Assembly (NCBI GenBank): GCA_003952965.2
Contig: CM025849.1
Coordinates: 23,638,302-23,702,301 of the forward strand
DNA from: Morella rubra
Taxonomy: Eukaryota > Streptophyta > Magnoliopsida > Fagales > Myricaceae
DNA: 64,000 nt
Reading direction: 5' to 3'
In this document: piece after piece, positions 44,016 to 54,960 of the stretch
How positions within the stretch are numbered: position 1 is the stretch's first letter
Layout: each line of letters opens with the position of its first letter
Notes under the pieces: model-generated
Told to the model about the DNA's origin: nothing
Seen by the model: the letters and a program-made list of their open reading frames with translations, nothing else
Databases searched by the model: none
Translations under genes and position numbers: made by a program

Positions 44016-44378
44016 GGATTAATTACATTTTTCCACGACGAATTTATATCCCAATCTCAAAAGCCCCTAAACTCGAACTCGTTACGACCCACCACCCCAA
44101 TGTACATGTCACCTTTCAATTCGATATTGGACCCAGTTTTGGCGTTAACTCACACGTTTTCCATCACACGTGACACTTATCCCACATGAAAAGACGAAAT
44201 TGCCCCCAATCCATGAGAAATAAAATTTCAAACTCAAATGTGGTGTGTTTTGAAACTGGGTCCAATAACAAATTGAAACGTGACACGTACATTGGGGTGG
44301 TGGGTCGTAACAAGTTCAAGTTTAGGGAGATTTTTGAGACTGGAGTGTAAGTTTGTGGGGAGAAAATGTAATTAACCC
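44016..44378. mobile_element. Foldback MITE with 9-bp target duplication
   Basis: 363 bp, ends GGATTAATTACATTTT and AAAATGTAATTAACCC. The direct flanks TTAATTATT are at 44007-44015 and 44379-44387. Long inverted arms are seen, for example GTTACGACCCACCACCCCAA at about 44083 and its complement near 44295. A partial relative is at 56045-56241. Confidence 0.88.
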
Positions 44379-44387
44379 TTAATTATT

Positions 44388-44616
44388 TAATGTTTTAAGT
44401 ATTGGTTTTAGATGGAAAGATGGTTAAGAGGCATAAATCTAAGTTGTTCATTTAATTGTTGAATTTATATGACTTTATATTTAAGTCATATCGTGTCTAG
44501 ACACATTCTAAAATCATTATTTTTATCATTTGCACTATAATTTTATTTTATTTTATTTTATTTCGTCACATGATGTCATGAACTAATTAAGTATTTTTGT
44601 GCAGGGTGATAAAATT
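44388..44616. other. AT-rich stretch without recognisable features
   Basis: It contains ATTTTATTTTATTTTATTTT (about 44542-44562). No gene seen. If the solo LTR at 44617 is removed, this sequence is contiguous with the gene-like piece at 46024. Confidence 0.5.
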
Positions 44617-46023
44617 TGAGAGGTCAAAAACAACCCAAGAGGGGGGGGGGGGGTGAATTGGGTTTTATAAAACTTTTCTCCCTTTTTCTTTTAAACCCAA
44701 TATGCTAAGGAACCGATCTAAGGAGCAGAAAAATAAATCTATATAATCAAGGACTAATATAGAGAATGAAAGAAAAGACAAACAAGTGCAACAAATAAAT
44801 ATCAACAATAAATGGAGATAAGGATAGAGAGATGACACCGTGTCTTTTAGGTGGTTCGGCCAACACTTGCCTACGTCCACCCCAAGGCTATTGACTTCCT
44901 TGGGCTTCCTTCACTATTTTCCAAATAGTAAGTACACCTTAGCTTCACGGGTGCTAAGTAACCTTTACAAAGTGTTTTCGAGCTTACACTTTAACTCACT
45001 CTCTCAAATCCTCACAACCTAGAGGATTTCTTCTACACAACAAGTAGGACAAGTGTTTTTCACAAACACTCACGTGTTTTTCAAGAATGGGTACAAAGAG
45101 AATCTTAGTAAAAGCTCTTTAAGCTGAATAAACAAGTGTGAGGTACTGAGGTGTGCAAAGAGACAAGATTTGCAAGAGAGCTACAGTATTTTCAGGTGGG
45201 AGTACGAGCTTTCTTGGATGGTGGAGCTTCCTTTCTCTTTGAAAGCTTTTTCTCTTTCTAGAAATTAGGGCAAGTGTTAATGGCGCAACCTCCTTCTTTT
45301 CTCTCTCCATCTTCTTCTATTTAAAGCTTAGGGCACCAAGGGTCTTCTTGTAAAGCTTGAGTGCCGTTGGAGGTCATTTGAGACATTTGGATACCTTTTT
45401 GAATAAGTTGACGTTGCTCAAAGAAATCTGCAAAATAACACAATGTGTTGACACTTGTGGTATGTGCTGACACATTGAACTTTGACCAAGAAAAGGAGTC
45501 TCGGGTGTTAGTTCAATGTGTCGACACTTGGTCAATGTGTCGACACTTCCCATACTTAGCCAAAAAATCATTTTGAATGGCCTGGAGAGCAAACTTTCGG
45601 GAGTTAGTTCAATGTGTCGACACTTAGGGTCAATGTGTCGACACTTCCCATACTTAGTCACAAAAAAATCACTTTGAATGGCCTGGAAAGCAACCTTTCG
45701 GGAGATAGTGCAATGTGTCGACACTTAGGGTCAATGTGTCGACACTTCCAACACTTAGTCACAAAAAAATGTTCTTTAACAACAACTATCCCAATTCAAT
45801 CATTCTCAAAACCATTTACAATAAAAAATGATCATTTAACAAGTACAATGAAGATCAAGTAGCTTAGAGAGAATTTATAAAGAGAGAAACAATGATACTT
45901 GACAAAAATCCTTTTAAGAAAAAGGATTGATAATTGTAAACTCTAAAGTCCTTAAAAACTTAGAGACTTTGTTATCATCAAAATCAATTGAAGATTGTTT
46001 GCAAAAACAACCTTGGGCTAACA
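44617..46023 (-). mobile_element. Solo Copia LTR with palindromic minisatellite
   Basis: It runs from TGTTAGCCCAAGG (46023, minus) to TGACCTCTCA (44617), about 1407 bp. Flanks AAATT (44612-44616) and AAAGT (46024-46028) are a probable 5-bp duplication with one mismatch. The AATTCACCC end region resembles other SIRE-family LTRs in the window. A TATA-like TTTAAATAG lies at about 45325-45317 (minus). A run of about 14 G at 44641-44654 is suspicious for assembly length. No internal region. Confidence 0.8.
45430..45750 (-). repeat. Three-copy repeat of paired GTGTCGACAC palindromes
   Basis: A unit of about 98 bp carrying two palindromes each. GTCGAC cores are at 45520, 45539, 45616, 45637, 45717 and 45738; the spacing within pairs is 19, 21 and 21 bp. 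Diverged forms (GTGTTGACAC, GTGCTGACAC) lie at about 45442-45470. The array is upstream of the TATA-like element on the minus strand. Confidence 0.88.
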
Positions 46024-46222
46024 AAAGTAATTGCTTTCTGGACTTGCAGATAACAAGAGTAGCATACTGAGACACATAGTAGAGCAAAAGGGATTCATTA
46101 TTGGTAGTGTTGTAATTCAATGAAGAAAGAGAGACACTTAAATCGCAGTCCGCCATTTCTCTTTTCACTCTCTTTTTCTTTTTAACCTAGCAAACCCTAC
46201 ATCTTATTCTCCTCCTCCCTAC
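46024..46222 (-). pseudogene. Gene-like leader and first exon fragment of unknown identity
   Basis: On the minus strand a purine-rich leader with TAGGGTTT (telo-box-like, about 46195) leads to an ATG at 46156 in excellent plant context (GAGAAATGGCGG). The frame MADCDLSVSLSSLNYNTTN ... YYVSQYATLVICKSRK is open for 44 codons until the solo Copia LTR at 46023. Beyond the LTR the frame would continue only about 12 codons before a stop. The base composition and leader are unlike the neighbouring repeats, so this may be a fragment of a host gene, but I do not recognise the protein. LTR C lies immediately upstream. Confidence 0.4.
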
Positions 46223-46694
46223 TGTCCCGTCCCGTGCGCGTATAAGCCTCGAAGCTCTCTTTGTAGTAACAGATGCATATATGGGGAGGTTATGGCACGA
46301 TAATTATCCTATGAGTCTCAAGACTGAGGTTAAGTCCTTGGGATGTTTATAGACAACTATAAACTATAGAGCAAACGAGCAGAAGACTTAATAAATTTAC
46401 ATATGGAATTTAAGCAGGAGAAAATGGAAATTAAGTTAGTAGAAGAATTATTACGCAAACAAGTCATTACTATATATGTAACGAACTGATACTTAGGAAC
46501 AACATTTAAAAAGAAAGAAAAAAAAAACAAAAGAAATAACACCCCAAATAGCTAGGGTTAGCGACTAGGGATTACAGCCCATTAGGCTACGGAAGTCAGC
46601 CTACAAATTACATCTCTAACCCTATTGTTCTTGAATATTTACAAAGCACACTGAAGCAGGTAAATGAAAAGAATATACAGGGTAATAGCAACAT

Positions 46695-46934
46695 TTAAGA
46701 GGAGTCTTCGTCTTCGTCATCAGAGGAGCCGGTGAGGTCAACCCAGTCTATGTGGCGATGGTGCTCTCCTACGGGACCGTTCTCCCAAGGAAACTCCGAC
46801 GATAGATCCTTCGGGATTAGGTAGGGCACACAGTCCACAGTTACCTCCATGTTGTCTATCACCAGGGTACGAACATGGAGGACAAGGGTGTGGGTGATCA
46901 TATCATGGGTTACAAAGGAATTGAAGATAGGCAT
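46695..46934 (-). CDS. LTR-encoded small protein with SIM-like acidic tail, 79 aa (LTR C)
   Basis: The ATG at 46934 follows an acceptor-like TTATAAGCCAG. The frame is open for 79 codons to a TAA. The centre alternates hydrophobic residues (TLVLHVRTLVIDNMEVTVDC), suggesting beta strands. The end, IDWVDLTGSSDDEDEDSS, has the shape of a SUMO-interacting motif: a V/I-D-L-T hydrophobic core followed by Ser and acidic residues. LTR B has a decayed homologue (VIDLTGSDD). No known domain recognised. With the intron between 48467 and 46935 removed, the ATG would be the first codon of the second exon. Translation and SUMO binding are inferences. Confidence 0.5.
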   Translation of the reverse strand: MPIFNSFVTHDMITHTLVLHVRTLVIDNMEVTVDCVPYLIPKDLSSEFPWENGPVGEHHRHIDWVDLTGSSDDEDEDSS

Positions 46935-48466
46935 CTGGCTTATAAAAATAACCAGAGAAAGGGGTGAGTCTTAAGGACTCAGTAAGGGGGAATGAGGCAT
47001 GTGACAATAACAATACATGTTCGATATCAGTTCTATAACAGAGATAACATGCATTGAACCAACAGTAAACAGATGCAAGATACAGCACGCAGTCATGCAA
47101 CATATAATTACCATATATACAGGCGATAATGCAACATACGGTATGCAATGCACTTATCTTTTTCTTCCCCATTTAATGGCAACCTTTCCTTACAAATCAT
47201 TTTGTACCACCCCCAGTGGCCAGGGTTGTGCGTCTAATTTCCCCTGCACTTTAGGACAGTCCTAGACATTCCGCTGTCCTAGGACACGAGTAAAGGCCCA
47301 ACTGCCTTCTACTCCGGGGCCATCCTACCTTGTAGTGATGGTTGCACTCCCCGGTGATCGGTACCGTCACCCCCATATAAACATTAGAATAAAAGGAGGC
47401 CATTCTGTTAATATTTTCGATGTAAATGTAATATGACATCTAGTCATCCAAAACTCTATAACTCGATATATTCTCCAAGAATATATCCTTTCCCTTTTTT
47501 CATGTCCTCCTTACAAAATACTCTATAAATATGCATTTATTTCCTGAATAAATATCAAGTATAAGAATCTGAAATTATCTTGCCAAAATTTATAAAATTA
47601 AGTGAACTAATCTTCATTAGTCAAACCTAGGTCAAAGGTCAAAGGTCAAAGGTTAATAATTCAAGTCAAATGTGGACTTGCACTTTGGGCTTGCTGTCAA
47701 GCCCATTTTCTTAAGTGATCAGTGGCTATAATGGGCCACTAGACGAGTCCAAAAAGAAATAAAATGAGGTCCAACATGTGGGCCTTAAAAATAGGGATTA
47801 AAGTCTTTATGTGTCAAACTTTGGACCTCCCCATCCAAGCCCAAAGCTTGGCCAAAACTCCAGCCAATAAGCCCATGAAAATAACATACAAGTCATACAA
47901 ACAAGCCCAGTTCGAAATCATACAAACAGATCCGTTTTAACAAAAGTACAGGTTTTGCATGCAACTTCAAATATTCATAACAAATTCATTATGACTCCAA
48001 AAATCACGAAATTTAAACTGGAGGCTCCTAAGGATGCCTAAGTTCATATGTCAGAATTTCAGATCAAAATAATGTCGTATGCCATATAATTAACGTACCC
48101 AAGTACACTGTTATCAAGAAATAAGCTAAACTAAGCTAGTTTTGACCTAATTAAGCATATCTTCAAATTTCCACGTAAATAATTACACCAAATCAATCCT
48201 ACATGTTTCTAACACTTCTTAGGAGTCCTAAAACCGAGCCATGCAAACTAAATTCATAAACATTAACATAATTTTTCAAAAGGAGTAAAATGACCTAATC
48301 TCCATAACTACTCTAATTCTCCAAAATCTTCCAACATCAAATCAAATTGATCATTCATCTAGCATATCATCAACCTAATAACATGTTCCAGATCAAAAAA
48401 TTGCATGTACATAGCCTAAATCATCAAGATACTAAAATCACCAAAAACATGCAAAACTAACCCTTA

Positions 48467-48749
48467 CCTTGATTAATCTTCTCAAGCTTTACTAATCACA
48501 AATCCTACATAATACATCATGGAAACATCAAATATCATCAGAATAAGATCAAAGCACAGAAATTTCGAATGAACATCAAGATTTTCTCAAAATTCCTTCA
48601 AGATCACCTTAGAACTTCAATCTGCTAGAATCTCCCTTTCTCTCTTCAGTCTCCAACTTTTTCTCAAGCTCTCAAGCACCCTCTCCCTCTCTCTAAGGCT
48701 GTCGACCAGATCAGTGAGGAAAAACCTCACACATGCTGGGTATTTATAC
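48467..48749 (-). promoter_or_regulatory. TATA box, first exon and donor in LTR C
   Basis: Minus strand TATAAATA at 48749-48742, then a GA-rich leader (about 48690-48640) and a strong donor, ATCAAG|GTAAGG, at 48468/48467. The layout matches LTR A. Confidence 0.6.
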
Positions 48750-49529
48750 TAGTTGCTAACTAGGGTTCATCTAGGGTTAAGGTCTAAGATGTCTAGGGTT
48801 AATAGGGCACAATCATCTTGTCTAGCACTAGCCTAGGACATCTATGCAAGCATAAGCTCAGCAAGGTTGGCTTGGGCGGCAGCTCCTTAGAATAAAACAT
48901 GTGGATAGTGGTTTCTGGATATCCAATGATTATAAAGTAAAACCATGTGTTTGACTGGTTTCTCTTGCTCAAAGGAGGTGCTGGATCACTACTGGGCCAA
49001 GGCAGGTCGAATGGGCTTGAGCTGGGCCCAAAAAGTTATGATTTTTAGGCCCAATTGCATAAAACAATGTAATTCAAGCCCAATACCCTAATTAAAAATA
49101 AAATTTCTAAGAAAAAAATTCAAACAAGGCACGGCATCACTCAATTAGATCCTATTGATCAAGAAAATAATGAAATAAAACATGTCAAGCAAAAATATTG
49201 GATGAAAATAGGGTTTTCTAGAAGAAAATAGGCTAAAAAAAAGCTTTAAGGGAAAAATTGTCTTTTCCAGCTTGCAAAAAAATATTTTATGAAATTATCA
49301 GGGCACTGACAAGATAAAAATAGTTAATGACATGAAAGAGCTTGAAAAGACAAGAATGAGGATATTTTTATCATAATTTTTGGATATATAGAACTATTTC
49401 TATGTATTTTAGAATATTTACCAATAATTAAAATAATTAAATCCGAATTTAACAAAATAAAATCTACTAATCAAAATTATTAAGGGAAATTAAGATTATT
49501 AAGCATATTTAGCGGGACGGGGTGTTACA

Positions 49530-50820
49530 ATATCCCTAACAGTATATTTGCTTCACTTTCTTCTATATTAAGGTACCTAATTTTTAAATAATAATTTGGA
49601 CTGTTTTTTGTTTATTTTTTGGTCTATGACTCTTCCATTAATCCATTCGCTTCATTTTCTTCAATATTATGATATCTAATTTTTAAACTGATTAATTTGG
49701 GACATTTTTCATTTATCTTTTGGTCTATAACTCTTCTGTTATTCTGTTTGCTTCATTTTTTATTTTTTTTTTTGAGAAATAGGGAGAATCTGTAACATTA
49801 ATTTATTTTCCTCAATATTAAGGTATCTAATTTTTAACCAAATTAATTCACACGATTTCTTATTTATCTTTTGGTCTATAACTCTTCCGTTAATATATTT
49901 GTCTCATTTTCTTCAATATTATCATATCTAATTTTTAAACTAATTAATTTGGACCATTTTTCATTTATCTTTTGCTCTATAACTCCTCCATTAATCTATT
50001 TGCTTCATTTTCTTCAAAATTAAGGTATAAAATTATTAAACTAGTCAATTTTGGTCTATATCTCCAACATTAATCTATTTTCCTCTTTTTCTTCAATATT
50101 AAGGTATCTAATTTTTAGACTAATTAATTTGTACTATTTTATATTTTTATTTTGGTCTAGAACTCTTGCATTAATCTATTCGCTTCATTTTCATCAATAT
50201 TAAGGTATATAATGTTTAAACTAATTAATTTAGACTATTTGAAATTTATATTTTGGTCTAGAACTCTTCTATTAGTCTATTTGCTTCACTTTTCTACAAT
50301 CTTAAGGAATCTAATTATTAAACAAACTAATTTGGACAATTTTTAATTTATCTTTTGGTCTATAGTAGTTTTATTAATCTATTTGCGTCGTTTTTTTCAA
50401 TATTAAGGTTTCTAATTATTGAACTAAGTAATTTGGCCAATTTCTTTATTTATATTTTGGTCAAGAACTCTCCCGTTAATCTATTTGCTTCATTTTCTTC
50501 ATTGAGGTATATAATTTTTAAACTTTAATTTGGACTATTTTTCACATAGGCTGACTATATTTATCTTCTCCTCGCTTCGTTCGACGAAATCTCATTATTA
50601 AACAAATTAATTTTGTAGGATTTTAATTTATCCTTTGGTTTATAACTCCTCCATTAATCAATTTACATCATTTTCTTCAATATTAAGGCATTTAATTTTT
50701 AAACTAATTAATCTAAACCATTTTTTATTTATATTTTGGTCTATAACTCCTCCATTAGTCTATTTGGTTCCCTTTCCATAATATCAAGTTATCTAATTTT
50801 TATTTATATTTGGTTCCCTT
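49530..50820 (+). repeat. AT-rich satellite array
   Basis: It begins with the last bases of a LINE tail (ATATCCCTAACAGTATATTTG), continues with monomers and a LINE stub at about 49758-49795, and ends at about 50820 next to the MuDR-like element. One non-satellite stretch (CTCCTCGCTTCGTTCGACG, about 50565-50590) interrupts it. Confidence 0.85.
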
Positions 50821-51189
50821 TACATTCTGCTTCTTCCCCAGCTACTCGGCAGCGTTGATGGGCTAGACCTTCCCCAACTAGGGGGCAGCGTGATGCATGT
50901 ATGTGGAACCTGCAAAAATGTAAACCATTTAGTTCAAGTCATTTAGTTAAATTATGTGCAAATAGTTTGATACAAACTCAAACAGCAAAATTATAAAACA
51001 CTTATAACATTCGTCGTCATAGCCAAATCAACGACGTGGGACGATCCAGCTTCTGATTCATGAAACTATTATAACACTTATATAAGTAATAAAACCACTT
51101 AAACATGCAACTAAACTAGATTAATTGTACATACCTTGGGTGGATTAGTTTAGGGTTGCTCGGTAGGGGTCTTCTTCTTCTTGCATCCC

Positions 51190-54167
51190 CTAGCATTGTG
51201 CTGCGCCACATTTGGAGCATTTGATGACAATTCCAACCCGGCTGAGCCTAATATGACTCTTCGGCTCATCTGTGACCCTCCGCCTTAACTTCTTTGGCCT
51301 TCCAGGCTGCACCCGTACTTCTGGAGGTACAATAGGATCTTGCGATGCCCGTTCCCATTGTTCTTCACTTGGCATTGGGTTAATCATAGGCCCATATGCC
51401 TTCATATATGTCTCCACGCTGTAATAGCTGTCAATGTAATTCTCGAGCGTCCCCCCATCATACAATATTGCTGAAATGGCATGGGCTCAAGGTATGCCCG
51501 TCAGGTCCGACCGTCTATATCCGCATGTTCTCTCTTTGAAATTTACAACATACTGTCTCCGTTTTTGCTCCACCTCAAACAACCCATTCCCAGCTTATGT
51601 GGAAATACACTCACATGACTCCACTCCATTTCTATCAAGCTTCTTTAGGATGACTGAAACACTCTGAGTGGTTGTTCACGAGGAGATCTGACTTCGAGTA
51701 AGAGGGGAAAATGAGGAAAAATGGGACCTTGTCCATAGCGCTGGGTCAACCTTCATCAGCCAATGACATGCATCTTCACTTAGTGCTTTAAGTGTCATCA
51801 TTTCGGCCTGAAATTCAGCAACTGTGTATGCGGAGGCTGCTGCCCAGAGACGGTCCTCTAGTAACTGTCCACGATGCCTCTCATCCCTAAAATTGTTGTA
51901 CAAGTGACGTACGCAAATTTAGTGGTCAATTGTAGGAAGGACTTTGTTGAAACTTGGAATGAGGCCCTGCAATGTCAAGTGGGTTTGCATTGTAAGCAAT
52001 CTTCAAGTATAGGGGAATCTGTAAGGTCAATCACTTAATATGCAAGCTGACTTTGTAATATGCTGTTTCTAATATGCAAAGTCAGATTTCATTATGTGGT
52101 ATCAATTTGCAATTACTAATATGCAATCTGACTTGCATAATATTCAGACCCAAAGGCAACACATAAACATGTTGTTTGTATAATGTAAAGTTAGATTTCA
52201 ATATTCAATATCCAATTGTATGCCGAACTAAAAAAATACTAAGTGTCCACCGTATGAATGCAAATTCAGGTTTAACAACAACTAAATAAATTGAATGCCG
52301 AACCAAAAATATACTAAGTGTCCAGCATAAGGACTCAAAGTTAGATTTAACAACAACTAAATAAATTGAATTCTAGACCAAAAAAAATACTGAGTGTCTA
52401 GCATAAGGACTCAAAGTCAGACTGGACAACAACTAAATAAATTGACTGCAGAACCAAAAAAATACCAAGTGTCCTGCATATGAATGCAAAGTCAGATTTA
52501 ACAATCCAATATGAAATTGAATATATATCCCAATCAAGAAACACTAAAGTGTCCAGCATATATTATGGCAAAGTCACATTTCATTATGCAATATCAATAT
52601 GTAATGTGAACACAAAATCCTTAACTGATAATCTAAAATCTTAATGGAAACTTGAAGATTAAATTGGTTACCTTTTGGCGATCTGAGATGAACGTCCAGC
52701 CGTGTGGGAGATTGGGCCCAAGATCGGATATTAGGCTGTACAGAAACCGCAACCAACTATCCTTCAGTTCAGCCTCCATAGTAGCAAAGGCAATGAGATA
52801 TATATTCTCATTGCCATCTCGGCCAACAGCTACTAATAATTGACCCTTGCAGGGTCCTTTCAAGAAACATCTGTCAACGCCAATGAGTGGTTTGCAACCA
52901 CTCTTGAAACCATCGCTCATGGCGGCTATAGAAAAGTACATACACTGACAGGATGGCTACATCTCCCTAATCGGCGTCTAAATCCTCAAAATTACACAAG
53001 ACCCTAGGTTCGTACGCCACAACGTTGCACAATAATCCCACAGCCTCACATACTGTTGTCTATGCATCCCCCAAATCTCAGTATTTGCACGTTTTTTTGC
53101 CCTATACAACTTGCATCGTCTAACATCAACTTTCCATGCTGGCTTCATCTCTTCCCTTAGTACACCAATAGGTCACTCAGGATTGTGCTTGAACTGCTCC
53201 AAGTACTTTGCTGATATCCACTTGGAAGACACTTAGGTGTTTTTATAGCTCCAAGTGCACTGGTGGTTGCCTGCGTAAGAAATTATCTAGAATGTCAGCT
53301 CATTCTTCACATTGCGAGCGTATACTCGGTAGTTGCCGCATTCTTGCTTGCATTACACTATCACCCTATCTCAATCATTCTTTGTCCAATGCAAATCCTT
53401 GCCAATATGTATATTGGCCTCTAGTACTGCCTCTCTAAACTTTTCAATTGAGGGGAATTTCATCATCCCTAGCTCCAACTGTGGGCTGGCCATAAACTTC
53501 TCCTTAAACTCCGTAAACTTCTCGTGTTGAACTTCTTGATGGAAATTTCCTTCGTCACCTGACTTCTCCGATGGTGAAACCAACTCTTTACTGTTCTCGG
53601 GGTCTTTCTCCAGGTCTGCACCCTCTTCCCTTCAATAGGTTCTTCATCTTCATTAATTTGACGCTCATACCCTCTAGTGGCACCTTCACCTCTATCCTCA
53701 AAGACATCCTCCTCACCGCTAACCACTTGATCCCAAAACAAATCTGGCGGAGGACTTTCAGGAGGTTCTTCGTCATCTTCAGCAACTTCTTTCCCTTTCC
53801 CCTTAACAGAATTTGTGTTGTCTGTGGCCTCTTTCTTAACCACGGGCAGCTTAAGTCTTTTTCTTTGCTGTTGTTGTTGGGCAGCTTCTTCTCCAAATGC
53901 AACCAAGTACAGAATAATTGTATTATGACCCTTATGACAGCTCACCATCTCCAACACGTCCACATCTGACGATATCAGCACCAACCCTTCATCAAGTGAC
54001 TTTGCTGGATGAGCATAGTACATTAAGTCACCTTGAGTATATCCTACTCAGTACATATCCCAAGGATTGTGGTGCAATGCCTTCTTGCCTCCAAGGTATT
54101 CAATGCATGGCATCCTTCGAAACCGTCCCCCGTAGTTTACGCCAAACAACACAAATTTGGTTGTCAT
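51190..54167 (-). pseudogene. MuDR-like (MULE) transposase, degenerate
   Basis: Pieces in order on the minus strand. The N-terminal region from the ATG at 54167 (TTKFVLFGVNYGGRF, then LMYYAHPAKSLDEGLVLIS) leads to an acidic, Lys-rich linker (54023-53470). The MULE catalytic domain is at 52941-52633, with IGVDRCFLKGPCKGQLL (first catalytic aspartate), AFATMEAELKDSWLRFL and WTFISDRQK (second aspartate). 51903-51676 has LYNNFRDERHRGQLLEDRLW and SEDACHWLMKVDP. A SWIM-like zinc finger follows at about 51600-51470; the second Cys in the GIP-C-AHA motif is a stop. The C terminus at 51465-51190 (ENYIDSYYSVETYMKAYGPM, PGRPKKLRRR) is AT-hook-like. Frameshifts, stops and a possible intron (51950-52670) separate the pieces. 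I could not find terminal inverted repeats. Confidence 0.9.
52210..52570 (-). repeat. Tandem repeat inside the MULE, about 74 bp, five copies
   Basis: The landmark AAGTGTCC (or GAGTGTC) recurs at about 52243, 52316, 52393, 52467 and 52553, with the rest of the unit containing ACAACAACTAAATAAATTG and AACCAAAAA. It lies between two coding pieces of the transposase and so is either an intron or an insertion. Confidence 0.8.
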
Positions 54168-54199
54168 TGGTATGACCTTGCAGAGTTATAAAACAAAGC

Positions 54200-54960
54200 A
54201 AACACATGCGTTAAAAAAACAAACAGCAAGTAAATGACAATAAACTGAAACTGAAAATTGGGTAGACTTATACTTAAACAACAATGATTTCTATTTAAAC
54301 AGAATGACAATAAACTAAAACTGAAATTGAAATTAGTTATTAACAGCAGAATGACTTATACTTAAACAACAACGACTCACACTATACATATACTTATACT
54401 TAAACAGCAAAGACTTCAAACTAGAACAGTAAAAGACTTATACTAAAACAGCAAAAGGCTTATACATAAACAGCAGATACTTATGCTTAAACAGCAAAAA
54501 TGTCAATGACTTCAGCTAACAACTGACTCTATTCAAACTAAAACAAAGACGTGATTTCTATTTAAACAAAACTAATTGCAAAGACTGGAAAATTAAAACA
54601 AAACTTAATAAACTTTAAACAGCAAAGACTTATACTTAAACAATGACACTATTTAAACAAACTGACAGCAAGCTTCTATCTAAACAATAATGATAATAAA
54701 CTGACTTTGAAACAAAAAATGAGATTTACTAACAGCAGAATGAATTATACTTAAACAGCAATGACTTTTATATAAAAAAACTAACAACAAAGACTTATAC
54801 TTAAACAGGAAAGACTTCAATGACTTATATTTAAACAGCAATGACTTAAACTTAAACAAACTAACAACAGATGAACTCTTCTACTTAAACTAAAATGACT
54901 TATACTCAAACTAAAAAGGACTTCGTTTAAATAACAATGACTTCAAACAGACTCAACCAA
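54200..54960. repeat. Low-complexity region of ACTTATACTTAAACAGCAA units
   Basis: Irregular repetition of a motif of about 20 bp, GACTTATACTTAAACAGCAA, upstream of the MULE start (minus). No coding capacity. Confidence 0.75.

Larger units (their letters stand above)
46223..49529 (-). mobile_element. Long LTR C with an internal mini-gene
   Basis: A 3307-bp LTR from TGTAACACCCCGTCCCGC (49529, minus) to GGGACGGGACA (46223). Its right flank is the tail end of a LINE copy and its left flank is the gene-like fragment. The flanks ATATC and CCTAC do not match, so this is not a simple insertion; a rearrangement is likely. Internal landmarks in order: TATA box, purine-rich exon, donor, intron of about 1.5 kb, small ORF, end region. 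No primer site follows the LTR. Confidence 0.75.

Noticed and set aside
45430-45750. CRISPR-like regular palindromes
   Set aside because: Repeats and spacers are both conserved and the context is a plant LTR, so this is a minisatellite.
53571-53969. 132-codon plus-strand ORF
   Set aside because: Complement of the acidic and Lys-rich linker of the MULE transposase; no independent evidence.
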